Source: Candidatus Limnocylindria bacterium (GTDB lineage: Bacteria; Chloroflexota; Limnocylindria; QHBO01). From it: a stretch of DNA of 6,093 bases. Of the stretch, positions 1 to 6,012 are shown in pieces. The notes beneath the pieces are model-generated. The model worked only from the letters and a program-made list of their open reading frames with translations. It ran no database searches and had not been told where the DNA came from. The stretch covers positions 1 through 6,093 of the forward strand of contig JASLBU010000191.1 of assembly GCA_030146365.1 (NCBI GenBank), read 5' to 3'. A program made the position numbers and the translations under genes. Numbering within the stretch: position 1 is the stretch's first letter; the number at the start of each line of letters is the position of its first letter.

Positions 1-878
1 CGATCCTGCGCCAGCGCTCCGCCGTCGCCGGCCTCGTGCTGCTCGGCATCATCATCGCCGGCGCGCTGCTCGCGGACGTGCTCACCCCGTACGGGCCGGC
101 GCAGCAGCTCAGCACCATGGAGGGCACGCGGCGCCTCGCCCCGCCGTGCATCCACCTGCTGGGCTGCGCGGCCGATCAGCCGCAGTTCGTGATGGGCCTG
201 GACGAGAACACCCGCGACGTCTTCAGCCGCGTCCTCCACGGCGCGCGGCTCTCGATCGTCATCGGCGTCGCGACGGTAGGGATCGCGATCGTGGTCGGCA
301 CGCTCATCGGCGCCTTCGCCGGCTTCATCGGCGGCTGGTTCGACAACATCGTCATGCGCATCATGGACGTGCTGCTGGCGTTCCCGGCGCTCGTGCTGGT
401 GATCTTCCTCGCCACCAGCCTTGATGCGCTGGACATCCCGGTGCTCACCGACCGGCTGATCATCGCCATGCTGGCCATCGGCATCGTGGCGATCCCCGTC
501 TACGCCCGCGTCATGCGCGCCTCCGTCCTGTCGATACGCGAGCGCGAGTTCGTGGTCGCGTCGCGCGCGCTGGGCGAGTCACAGGCCGGCATCCTGATGC
601 GCCGCGTGCTGCCGAACGCGCTCACGCCACTCATCGTGCAGGGGACGCTGGGGATCGCCAGCGCGATCCTGGAGGTCGCCGCGCTCTCGTTCGTCGGCCT
701 TGGGGCACAGCCACCGACCGCGGAGTGGGGAAGCATGATCGGCAGCGTCCGCAACCAGGTCTTCAGCGCCCCGCACCTGATCATCTTCCCGGGGGCGGCC
801 CTCAGCCTGTCGGTGCTGGCGTTCAACCTGCTCGGTGACGGCATCCGCGACGCCCTCGACCCGAGGCTGAACCGATGA
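1..878 (+). CDS. dppC: Peptide/nickel-type ABC transporter permease, DppC-like (5' partial)
   Basis: This is an inner-membrane permease subunit of a dipeptide/oligopeptide-type ABC importer, which would pair with a DppB-type permease. The frame is open to the left edge (in-frame codons from base 3 read ILRQRSAVAGLVLLG), so the GTG at 36 is internal and the true start lies outside. An N-terminal membrane segment is followed by a periplasmic stretch, then the transporter domain with about five more hydrophobic segments from roughly base 250. The cytoplasmic coupling (EAA) motif is clear at about bases 540-625: REREFVVASRALGES then RRVLPNAL. The segment SFVGLGAQPPTAEWGSMI and the ending DGIRDALDPRLNR are typical of DppC. 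The region before RDVFSRVLHGARLS is longer than usual and has two cysteines. The stop overlaps the next ATG as ATGA. The exact substrate (peptide, nickel, sugar or other) cannot be read from the permease, so the symbol is by family only. Confidence 0.93.
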   Translation, partial: ILRQRSAVAGLVLLGIIIAGALLADVLTPYGPAQQLSTMEGTRRLAPPCIHLLGCAADQPQFVMGLDENTRDVFSRVLHGARLSIVIGVATVGIAIVVGTLIGAFAGFIGGWFDNIVMRIMDVLLAFPALVLVIFLATSLDALDIPVLTDRLIIAMLAIGIVAIPVYARVMRASVLSIREREFVVASRALGESQAGILMRRVLPNALTPLIVQGTLGIASAILEVAALSFVGLGAQPPTAEWGSMIGSVRNQVFSAPHLIIFPGAALSLSVLAFNLLGDGIRDALDPRLNR

Positions 879-1960
879 TCTCGGAGATGCAGCCGCCACG
901 CCGGCGCGTCGGCGAGACCGGGGACCGGCTGCTGGAGGTGAAGAACCTTCAGACCAGCTTCCACACCACCGACGGAGTCGTCCGCGCGGTGACCGGCATC
1001 GACTTCCACGTCAACCGCGGCGAGGTGATGGGACTGGTCGGTGAGTCCGGCTGCGGAAAGAGCGTGACCAGCCTCTCGATCATGCGGCTGGTTGCCCCGC
1101 CCGGCCGCATCGAGGCCGGACAGGTCCTGTTCGACGGCGATGACCTCCTCACCCTGCCCGAGCGGCAGATGCGCGACCTCCGTGGCGACCGGATCAGCAT
1201 GATCTTCCAGCAGCCTACGAGCAGCCTCAACCCGGTCTACGACGTCGGCATGCAGCTCGGCGAGGTGCTGGAGCTGCACCGGGCCATGAAGCGCAAGGCG
1301 GCCCGTGGTCGTGCCGAGGAGCTGCTGGCGATGGTGGGCATTCCGGATCCGAAGCGGCGCATCGAGGCATTCCCGCACGAGCTGTCGGGCGGAATGGCGC
1401 AGCGCGTGATGATCGCAATGGCGCTGGCCTGCGAGCCGGAGCTCCTCATCGCGGACGAGCCGACCACCGCGCTGGACGTGACCATCCAGGCCCAGATCCT
1501 TGACCTCATGCGCGTCCTGCAGCGCGAGACGAACACGGCTCTCATCCTCATCACGCACGACCTGGGCGTCGTCGCCGAGATGTGCGACCGGGTGGCGGTG
1601 ATGTATGCCGGCGAGATCATCGAGCAGACGGACGTGGTGCGCCTGTTCGAGGACCCGCGCCACCCGTACACGCGGGGGCTGATCGGCTCGGTCCCGGTGC
1701 TCGGCCAGGAGCAGGAAGAGCTCGCGACGATCCCGGGGAGCGTGCCGAACCTCATCGACCTGCCGGCGCACTGCCGGTTCGCGTCCCGCTGCACCGCCCG
1801 AGAGCGCTTCGGCGTCCAGCAGGCCACGGAGCGGCATCCGGAGCTGCTGCCCATCCGGGATGGCCACAACGTGCGGTGCTGGATGTACCACGACGCGGAC
1901 GGCGCGCCCCTCGATCCGCCGCTGAGCGAACGGTCGCCACGCGAGGGGGCCACGGCATGA
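875..1960 (+). CDS. dppD: Peptide/nickel-type ABC transporter ATP-binding protein, DppD-like
   Basis: This is one of two cytoplasmic ATPases that power the importer, 361 residues. The ATG at 875 overlaps the permease stop (ATGA) and has a GAGG at 863-866; a second ATG at 887 is less well placed. Motifs in order are Walker A GESGCGKS (56-63), Q-loop FQQPTSSLNP (111-120), signature LSGGMAQR (170-177), Walker B with D-loop LLIADEPTTALD (190-201) and switch His228 in ITHDL. The C-terminal oligopeptide-transporter domain begins at HPYTRGL (263-269). In this family it usually carries four cysteines, shown in some homologues to hold an iron-sulfur cluster. Here Cys300, Cys306 and Cys335 are present, but the position expected for the third, near residues 312-315 (FGVQ), has no cysteine. 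The nucleotide-binding core looks intact, so it should be an active ATPase. It is translationally coupled to both neighbours. Confidence 0.95.
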   Translation: MISEMQPPRRRVGETGDRLLEVKNLQTSFHTTDGVVRAVTGIDFHVNRGEVMGLVGESGCGKSVTSLSIMRLVAPPGRIEAGQVLFDGDDLLTLPERQMRDLRGDRISMIFQQPTSSLNPVYDVGMQLGEVLELHRAMKRKAARGRAEELLAMVGIPDPKRRIEAFPHELSGGMAQRVMIAMALACEPELLIADEPTTALDVTIQAQILDLMRVLQRETNTALILITHDLGVVAEMCDRVAVMYAGEIIEQTDVVRLFEDPRHPYTRGLIGSVPVLGQEQEELATIPGSVPNLIDLPAHCRFASRCTARERFGVQQATERHPELLPIRDGHNVRCWMYHDADGAPLDPPLSERSPREGATA

Positions 1961-3144
1961 CGCAGGCCGCACGGGAGGCGCAGTCGGGCCCGCTCGTCGA
2001 GGTCCGCAACCTGTCCGAGTTCTTCCCGCTCCAGGGCGGAATCCTCCACCGCAAGATCGGCGACGTGAAGGCGGTCGACGACGTGAGTTTCACCATCCGC
2101 CGAGGCGAGACGCTCGGCCTGGTGGGGGAGTCGGGATGCGGCAAGACGACGGTCGGACGCGTGCTGCTGCGCCTCATCGATCCGACCGGTGGCCAGATCG
2201 TCTTCGACGGCCAGGACATCACGCGGGTCAAGGGCGGCGGCCTCAAGGCCGTGCGGCGGCGCATGCAGATCATCTTCCAGGACCCGTTCGCGTCCCTCGA
2301 CCCGCGGCAGCAGATCGGCGACAGCATCTCCGAGGGGCTGCGGATCCACGGCATCGGCGACGCCAAGCAGCGGCGCGAGCGAGTCCGCCGCATCATGGAG
2401 CTGGTCGGCCTCCAGCCCTACCATGCGCGGCGTTATCCGCACGAGTTCTCCGGGGGCCAGCGGCAGCGCATCGGCATCGCCCGCGCGCTCATCCTCGAGC
2501 CGGACCTCATCGTCTGCGACGAGCCCGTGAGCGCGCTCGACGTGAGCATCCAGGCCCAGGTGCTCAACCTGCTGCGCTCCCTCCAGCGCGAGTTCGGACT
2601 GACCTACCTGTTCATCGCGCACAACATGGGCGTCGTCGAGCACATCAGCGACCGCGTCGCGGTGATGTACCTGGGGTCCATGGTTGAGCTCTCGGAGTCG
2701 CGGGAGATCTACCGCACGCCCATGCACCCGTACACGATCGCGCTGTTGTCGGCCGTCCCGGCCGTCTCCCCACGCGGGCGCGAGAAGCGGCGGCGGATCA
2801 TCCTGCTGGGCGACGTTCCGTCCCCGGTGAACCCGCCGTCGGGCTGCAGGTTCCACACGCGCTGCTGGTTGCGGCGCCAGCTGGGCAATCCCGAGCGCTG
2901 CGTCAGCGACCGGCCGGCGATGCGCCAGATCATCGGCGACCACGAGGTGGCGTGCCACTTCGCCGAGGAGCTCCAGCCCGGCGGCCGGCGCGATCAGCTC
3001 ATCGCCGATGCCGCCCGGACCAGCTCCGCCTTCGACACCAGCGACGAGGAGGCATTCACGCCCGGCGGACCGCCCCCGGTGGACGTGGGTGGGGCCTTCG
3101 ACACGGGCGGCCCCGGCTCCGAGGATGCTCACACCCGCGTCTGA
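1957..3144 (+). CDS. dppF: Peptide/nickel-type ABC transporter ATP-binding protein, DppF-like, with C-terminal tail
   Basis: This is the second ATPase of the importer, 395 residues, expected to form a heterodimer with the DppD-like protein. The frame is open well upstream, but ATG 1957 is the start: it makes an ATGA overlap, has GAGGGGG at 1943-1949, and leads straight into LVEVRNLSEFFPLQGG. Motifs are Walker A GESGCGKTT (57-65), Q-loop FQDPFASLDP (107-116), signature FSGGQRQR (164-171), Walker B LIVCDEPVSALD (184-195) and switch His222. The last lies in AHNM, where the family more often has SHDL or AHDL. The C-terminal domain keeps all four cysteines (297, 303, 315, 333). Most homologues end soon after the last of these. 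Here about 56 further residues follow (340-395), acidic and rich in Gly/Pro, with AFDT twice. It ends 31 bases before the glutaminase gene, with no clear terminator between. Confidence 0.95.
   Translation: MTQAAREAQSGPLVEVRNLSEFFPLQGGILHRKIGDVKAVDDVSFTIRRGETLGLVGESGCGKTTVGRVLLRLIDPTGGQIVFDGQDITRVKGGGLKAVRRRMQIIFQDPFASLDPRQQIGDSISEGLRIHGIGDAKQRRERVRRIMELVGLQPYHARRYPHEFSGGQRQRIGIARALILEPDLIVCDEPVSALDVSIQAQVLNLLRSLQREFGLTYLFIAHNMGVVEHISDRVAVMYLGSMVELSESREIYRTPMHPYTIALLSAVPAVSPRGREKRRRIILLGDVPSPVNPPSGCRFHTRCWLRRQLGNPERCVSDRPAMRQIIGDHEVACHFAEELQPGGRRDQLIADAARTSSAFDTSDEEAFTPGGPPPVDVGGAFDTGGPGSEDAHTRV
3028..3104 (+). repeat. Short in-frame direct repeat in the dppF 3' end
   Basis: The 11-mer GCCTTCGACAC occurs at 3028-3038 and again at 3094-3104. 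The copies start 66 bases (22 codons) apart and are in frame, so both encode AFDT. The first copy reads SAFDTSDEEAFTPGG and the second GAFDTGGPGS. This marks the extra C-terminal tail as low-complexity, possibly duplicated sequence. Two short copies could also arise by chance in such biased sequence. Confidence 0.45.
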
Positions 3145-3168
3145 TCGGAGTGCCGGCTGAGGTAGGCT
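3141..3168 (+). promoter_or_regulatory. Possible near-leaderless promoter for the NAD+ synthase pair
   Basis: TAGGCT at 3163-3168 fits the TANNNT -10 consensus of high-GC bacteria. A weak -35-like CTGATC lies at 3141-3146 (16-base spacer) and overlaps the dppF stop codon. With normal spacing, transcription would begin at about base 3175, one base before the ATG at 3176, giving a leaderless or nearly leaderless mRNA. A purine-rich GAGGTAGG at 3159-3166 overlaps the same box and could instead act as a Shine-Dalgarno, 9 bases from the ATG, on a read-through transcript from dppF. Confidence 0.35.
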
Positions 3169-3175
3169 GCCCGCG

Positions 3176-4054
3176 ATGGAGTATCGAATCGCCCTGGCGC
3201 AGGTGTCGCCACGCCTCGGCGAGCTGGACGCCAACCTCGAGCTCGTCGCCGATCGCGCGCGCCTCGCCGCGGCCGAGGGCGCGCACCTGCTGGTCATGCC
3301 GGAGCTGGCCCTGACCGGCTACCTGCTCCAGGACCTCGTTCCGGACGTCGCAATGGCCTCCGACGACCCGCGGCTCCTCTCGGTCGGCGCCGATGCGCCC
3401 GGCATGGCAGTGGCGGTCGGGTTCGTGGAGGAGACGCGGGAGCACCGGTACGCGAACAGCGTCGCGCTGGTGCGCGACGGGGCGCTCCTGGGGCTGCACC
3501 GCAAGGTGCACCTGCCGACGTACGGACTGTTCGACGAGGGCCGTTTCACCCGTCCCGGCGACCGGATCCGCACCCACGATTCGGGCCCGCCGATCGGGCA
3601 GGTGGGCCTGAGCGTCTGCGAGGACTTCTGGCACCCGACGCTGCCGATGCTCCAGGCGCTGGATGGCGCCGCGTTGCTGGTGAACGTGGCCGCGGGACCG
3701 TCGCGAGCGCCGGGCGGACCGGCCGGGCTTGCGGCCATCGCCGGCTGGCACAAGATGCAGGACACCTACGCGCTGCTGGGGACCGTGCCGCTGGCGTTCT
3801 GCAACCGGGTGGGCAACGAGGAGGGCCTGACGTTCTGGGGCGGCTCCCGAATCGTGGCCGCCGACGGCTCCACGGTGGTCGAGGCGCCACTCTGGGAGGA
3901 GGCGCTCGTGGTCGGCACCCTCGAGTCGGATGACCTCCGCATCCACCGGTACGGCCTCCCCATTCTCGCGGACGAGCGCCTGGAACTGGTTCGCCGCGAG
4001 CTCGACCGGATCATCGCGGAGCGAGCCGGCATCGACGGCACGCCCGGGGCATGA
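3176..4054 (+). CDS. Nitrilase-superfamily amidohydrolase, probable glutaminase subunit of NAD+ synthase
   Basis: This is a 292-residue carbon-nitrogen hydrolase. The likely role is to hydrolyse glutamine and pass ammonia to the synthetase encoded by the overlapping next gene. The fold's motifs are all present: an N-terminal MEYRIALAQVSPRLGELDANL strand and helix, MPELALTGY with catalytic Glu43, HRKVHLPTYGLFDE with Lys110, and VGLSVCEDFWHP with nucleophile Cys148. The CED(x)W form of the Cys motif is what I associate with NAD+ synthase glutaminase domains. The length matches that domain alone, and no synthetase domain follows in frame. The ATG at 3176 is preceded by both a -10-like box and a Shine-Dalgarno-like GAGGTAGG. 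The stop overlaps the nadE start as ATGA, implying coupled translation and near-equal amounts. Fold and triad are seen, while the glutaminase role is inferred from the neighbour. A different amidase (for example a carbamoylputrescine-type enzyme) is the main alternative. Confidence 0.85.
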   Translation: MEYRIALAQVSPRLGELDANLELVADRARLAAAEGAHLLVMPELALTGYLLQDLVPDVAMASDDPRLLSVGADAPGMAVAVGFVEETREHRYANSVALVRDGALLGLHRKVHLPTYGLFDEGRFTRPGDRIRTHDSGPPIGQVGLSVCEDFWHPTLPMLQALDGAALLVNVAAGPSRAPGGPAGLAAIAGWHKMQDTYALLGTVPLAFCNRVGNEEGLTFWGGSRIVAADGSTVVEAPLWEEALVVGTLESDDLRIHRYGLPILADERLELVRRELDRIIAERAGIDGTPGA

Positions 4055-4908
4055 ACCCCGAGCAGGCGCCACTTCCGGCGGTCGAGCCCGCCCAGGCGAT
4101 CGACATCATCGTCAACTTCATCCGCTCGCAGATGGCGCAGGCGGGGTTCGAGCGGCTGGTCGTGGGACTGTCCGGGGGCGTCGACTCGGCCACCGTCGCC
4201 TTCCTTGCCGCACGAGCGATCGGTGCGTCCAACCTGCTGGCGGTGCGCATGCCGTACGCCAGTTCCAGCGCGGCGTCGGAGAGCGACGCCATGCGTGTGG
4301 TGGATGCGCTCGGCTGCCGGACGGAGCGCGTGGACATCACGCCGATGGTGGACCCGATGCTGTTCCTGGTTCGGGACGAGGACCCGGCCGCGCTCAATGT
4401 CAGGCGCGGGAACGTGATGGCGCGACAGCGGATGATCGTCGTCTATGACCGGTCGGCGGCGTTCGACGCGCTGGTGATCGGCACCAGCAACAAGACCGAG
4501 AGCCTCCTGGGCTACGGCACCCTTCACGGTGACATGGCCGCGGCCCTTGCGCCGATCGGCGACCTGTACAAGACGCAGCTTCGAGCGGTGGCTCGGGAGC
4601 TCGGCGTACCGCACGAGGTGCTGTCGAAGCCGCCGTCCGCCGACCTGTGGCCGGGACAGACGGACGAAGGGGAGCTCGGCCGCCCCTACGATCTGCTCGA
4701 CCGGGCGCTGTATGCCCTCGTCGATCGCCGCTGGACCGCCGACCGATGCGTTCGTGCCGGCCTCGACCGCGACCTCGTCGAATGGGTCGCCCGGCGCGTG
4801 GCACGCATGGAGTTCAAGCGCCAGCTGCCGCCCGTCGCGAAGCTCTCCCTGCGCACCCCGGGCATCGATCACCTCTACCCGCGCCGGCGCCCCGGCTCGC
4901 GCCGCTGA
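4051..4908 (+). CDS. nadE: NAD+ synthase, stand-alone synthetase subunit (NadE)
   Basis: This 285-residue enzyme adenylates deamido-NAD+ with ATP and amidates it to NAD+, the last step of NAD biosynthesis, in the cytoplasm. The N-type ATP pyrophosphatase loop SGGVDS is at 41-46. Further family motifs are MPYASSSAASESDA (67-80), RGNVMARQRM (119-128), IGTSNKTESLLGYGTLHGD (143-161), PIGDLYKTQ (168-176) and KPPSADLWPGQTDEGELG (193-210), with a basic FKR near the C terminus. The length is that of the synthetase alone and the N terminus carries no nitrilase domain. ATG 4051 overlaps the glutaminase stop by ATGA and has only a weak Shine-Dalgarno, so it probably depends on translation of the upstream gene. 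It could use free ammonia alone, but the coupled partner suggests glutamine use. The GDMAAA segment looks like two-domain bacterial enzymes, while the WPGQTDEGELG segment looks like single-domain ones (my recollection, not an alignment). Confidence 0.95.
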   Translation: MNPEQAPLPAVEPAQAIDIIVNFIRSQMAQAGFERLVVGLSGGVDSATVAFLAARAIGASNLLAVRMPYASSSAASESDAMRVVDALGCRTERVDITPMVDPMLFLVRDEDPAALNVRRGNVMARQRMIVVYDRSAAFDALVIGTSNKTESLLGYGTLHGDMAAALAPIGDLYKTQLRAVARELGVPHEVLSKPPSADLWPGQTDEGELGRPYDLLDRALYALVDRRWTADRCVRAGLDRDLVEWVARRVARMEFKRQLPPVAKLSLRTPGIDHLYPRRRPGSRR

Positions 4909-4912
4909 CTCG

Positions 4913-4933
4913 GCCGGACCTGCCGTTCCGGCA
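4913..4933 (+). other. Small GC-rich hairpin after nadE
   Basis: GCCGGA at 4913-4918 pairs with TCCGGC at 4927-4932, a 6-bp stem with an 8-base loop. An alternative is TGCCG at 4921-4925 with CGGCA at 4929-4933 (3-base loop). It lies 4 bases after the nadE stop, but no T-run follows. A weak or factor-assisted terminator is possible, but short stems are common at this GC content. Confidence 0.25.
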
Positions 4934-4972
4934 CGGTAAGCCCGGGGTAACGCGCCGATAAGTGCCAGCCCG

Positions 4973-4978
4973 TAGCGT
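4973..4978 (+). promoter_or_regulatory. Possible -10 box for ssb
   Basis: TAGCGT fits TANNNT and would place the start of transcription near base 4985, giving a leader of about 53 bases before the ssb ATG. No recognisable -35 box lies at the right distance (4950-4956 is CG-rich). A separate promoter is plausible because nadE is followed by a 129-base gap and a hairpin, but this single hexamer is weak evidence. Confidence 0.25.
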
Positions 4979-5023
4979 GCTCCCCCTGGCGGCCGTCCTC
5001 GCCCCCGGTGCGCCGCGTTATGG

Positions 5024-5029
5024 AAGGAG
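5024..5029 (+). promoter_or_regulatory. Shine-Dalgarno that decides the ssb start
   Basis: AAGGAG at 5024-5029 sits 8 bases before the ATG at 5038 and is the strongest ribosome binding site in the window. It supports ATG 5038 over the in-frame GTG at 5008 and ATG at 5020, which would lie before or on top of it. Confidence 0.8.
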
Positions 5030-5037
5030 CCATCGCA

Positions 5038-5463
5038 ATGAACAAGGTGATGCTCGTCGGCAGGTTGACACGCGACCCGGAGCTGCGGTCGCTGCCGTCG
5101 GGCAAGCACGTCGCAACCTTCACGGTGGCGACGAATGAGTACCGCGGCGGCGGCAGCGGGGAGCGGACGGAGTACCACCCCTGCGTGGCATGGGACCGCC
5201 TGGCCGAGATCTGCGGCCAGTTCCTGTCGAAGGGACAGCTGGTCGACATCGAGGGGCGGCTCCAGACCCGTCAGTGGGACGACGACGCAGGCACACGCCA
5301 CTGGAAGACCGAGGTCGTGATCGGCCAGCTGGAGATGCTGTCCGGCCGCTCGAAGAAGGAGTACGCCAAGGAGGCCCAGGCCGTGGCCGATGCCCCGGAC
5401 GCCGCTCCGGCAACCAATGGCGCGGCCGCGGACAGCGATCTGGAGGCAGTCGTCGCAATGTGA
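5038..5463 (+). CDS. ssb: Single-stranded DNA-binding protein, short, lacking the usual C-terminal tip
   Basis: This 141-residue OB-fold protein coats single-stranded DNA during replication, recombination and repair, normally as a tetramer. The start at MNKVMLVGRLTRDPELR is typical of the family and follows a strong Shine-Dalgarno. The OB fold covers about residues 1-103. It includes TFTVATNEY (27-35), RTEYHPCVAWDRLAEI (43-58) with the aromatic Trp52, LSKGQLVDIEGRLQTRQW (63-80) with Trp80, and TRHWKTEVVI (86-95). The linker is short, about 38 residues, Ala-rich and partly acidic, and the protein ends DSDLEAVVAM. Most bacterial SSBs end in an acidic-hydrophobic tip such as DDDIPF that recruits partner proteins. 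Here acidic residues occur (Asp132, Asp134, Glu136), but the terminal Pro-Phe is absent. It may be a second SSB in the genome or a lineage-specific form. A GC-rich hairpin follows the stop at once. Confidence 0.93.
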   Translation: MNKVMLVGRLTRDPELRSLPSGKHVATFTVATNEYRGGGSGERTEYHPCVAWDRLAEICGQFLSKGQLVDIEGRLQTRQWDDDAGTRHWKTEVVIGQLEMLSGRSKKEYAKEAQAVADAPDAAPATNGAAADSDLEAVVAM

Positions 5464-5466
5464 TCC

Positions 5467-5507
5467 GTCGGGCGACGGGGTTGTTCCCCCCGGCTCCGTC
5501 GCCCGGC
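5467..5507 (+). terminator. GC-rich hairpin after ssb, terminator-like without a T-run
   Basis: GGGCGACGG at 5470-5478 pairs perfectly with CCGTCGCCC at 5496-5504. The stem extends outward through C5469-G5505 to G5467-C5507, and inward with G-U wobbles to G5483-C5491, leaving a 7-base loop. It begins 4 bases after the ssb stop and lies between convergent genes, where a terminator is expected. There is no T-run on either strand, so it may stop transcription with Rho or simply protect the mRNA 3' end. The rest of 5508-5611 shows a second small stem (CGGCC 5504-5508 with GGCCG 5517-5521) and nothing else I can support. Confidence 0.55.
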
Positions 5508-5611
5508 CACCTCCGCGGCCGTCGGCGGGGCGAGATTCGATCCACTGATCGCGACGGCACTCAAGCGCCACAGCCTCACCGGCTCAACCGACGGAGCTGC
5601 CCGTGAGCCTG

Positions 5612-5968
5612 CTACTCATCCGGGAGCGTCCAGCCCTCGGGGACCGGCCCGGTGGCGCCGCTGCGGCTGCTTCCGTCCCCAGGGCGCCCTGGCTCGTCCA
5701 AGTAGACGACGCACCACCAACGTATCGCGGGATCTCCTGCAAAACGGGCGACGGGTTCCGTGGTCACGTAGACCGTGCCGCCTGGTGGACCGGGTTCCAG
5801 CCCGCCGCCGATGAGCCCCAGCCTCGCCAGGGGCGTCACCCCAACCGCCGTCACCGCCGTCCCGTCCGGGAACGAGCAGTCCTGTGGCGCCTCCATCTCG
5901 GGTTCAGGCAGCATGCCGCACGCCGTCAGGACGAGAGCGGCTACCAAGCTGGCGGAGCTTCGTCTCAC
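5612..5968 (-). CDS. Small predicted lipoprotein of unknown function
   Basis: This is a 118-residue product read from GTG at 5968 on the - strand. The frame stays open to a TTG at 6049, but GTG 5968 gives a clean lipoprotein signal peptide: basic MRRSS, a hydrophobic stretch ASLVAALVL, then lipobox LTAC with Cys17 as the expected lipidation site. The mature part starts CGMLPEPEMEAPQ, so the protein is probably anchored to the outer face of the membrane. Two further cysteines, Cys31 (in QDCSFPDG) and Cys86 (in RWWCVVYLDEPG), could form a disulfide. The protein ends in a Gly/Ser/Pro-rich stretch and GWTLPDE. I do not recognise a family and no catalytic motif is visible. It converges on ssb across about 150 bases. 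The Shine-Dalgarno is weak. The antisense frame is also open, but only the - strand reading yields a sensible protein. Confidence 0.72.
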   Translation of the reverse strand: MRRSSASLVAALVLTACGMLPEPEMEAPQDCSFPDGTAVTAVGVTPLARLGLIGGGLEPGPPGGTVYVTTEPVARFAGDPAIRWWCVVYLDEPGRPGDGSSRSGATGPVPEGWTLPDE

Positions 5969-6012
5969 CGACTCAGCCCCATGAGCTCCACCGTGAGCGC
6001 CGCAAACGTGCC

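Noticed and set aside
1582..1956. 125-codon upstream extension of the dppF frame
   Set aside because: It lies inside dppD in another frame and looks unlike protein. ATG 1957 has the ATGA overlap, a Shine-Dalgarno and the family's normal N terminus.
500..1972. 490-codon open frame on the - strand opposite dppC and dppD
   Set aside because: Same reasoning: biased composition, no recognisable motif, and it fully overlaps well-supported genes.
2611..2634. Asn in place of Asp after the switch His (AHNM) in the DppF-like ATPase
   Set aside because: The catalytic switch His222 is intact and the next position varies in ABC ATPases, so this alone does not suggest loss of function.
1237..3297. Very long open frame on the - strand (686 codons) opposite the two ATPase genes
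   Set aside because: Its translation is dominated by Arg, Ala, His and Asp with no domain or motif. It is the expected mirror of high-GC coding DNA opposite two clear ABC ATPases.
5008..5037. Alternative upstream ssb starts (GTG 5008, ATG 5020)
   Set aside because: The strong AAGGAG at 5024-5029 lies downstream of these, and MNKVMLVGRL from 5038 is the usual SSB beginning.
5064..5069. TTGACA, a perfect -35 hexamer on the + strand
   Set aside because: It encodes part of the conserved GRLTRDPEL segment in the SSB, and no -10 box follows at 16-18 bases.
3766..5571. 601-codon open frame on the - strand opposite the NAD+ synthase genes and ssb
   Set aside because: It crosses three gene boundaries and a hairpin and has no protein-like motif, so it is a shadow.
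5459..5606. Small + strand frame overlapping the ssb stop (GTGATCCGT...)
   Set aside because: It runs through the hairpin, has Arg/Pro-rich translation and no motif, and is simply open by composition.
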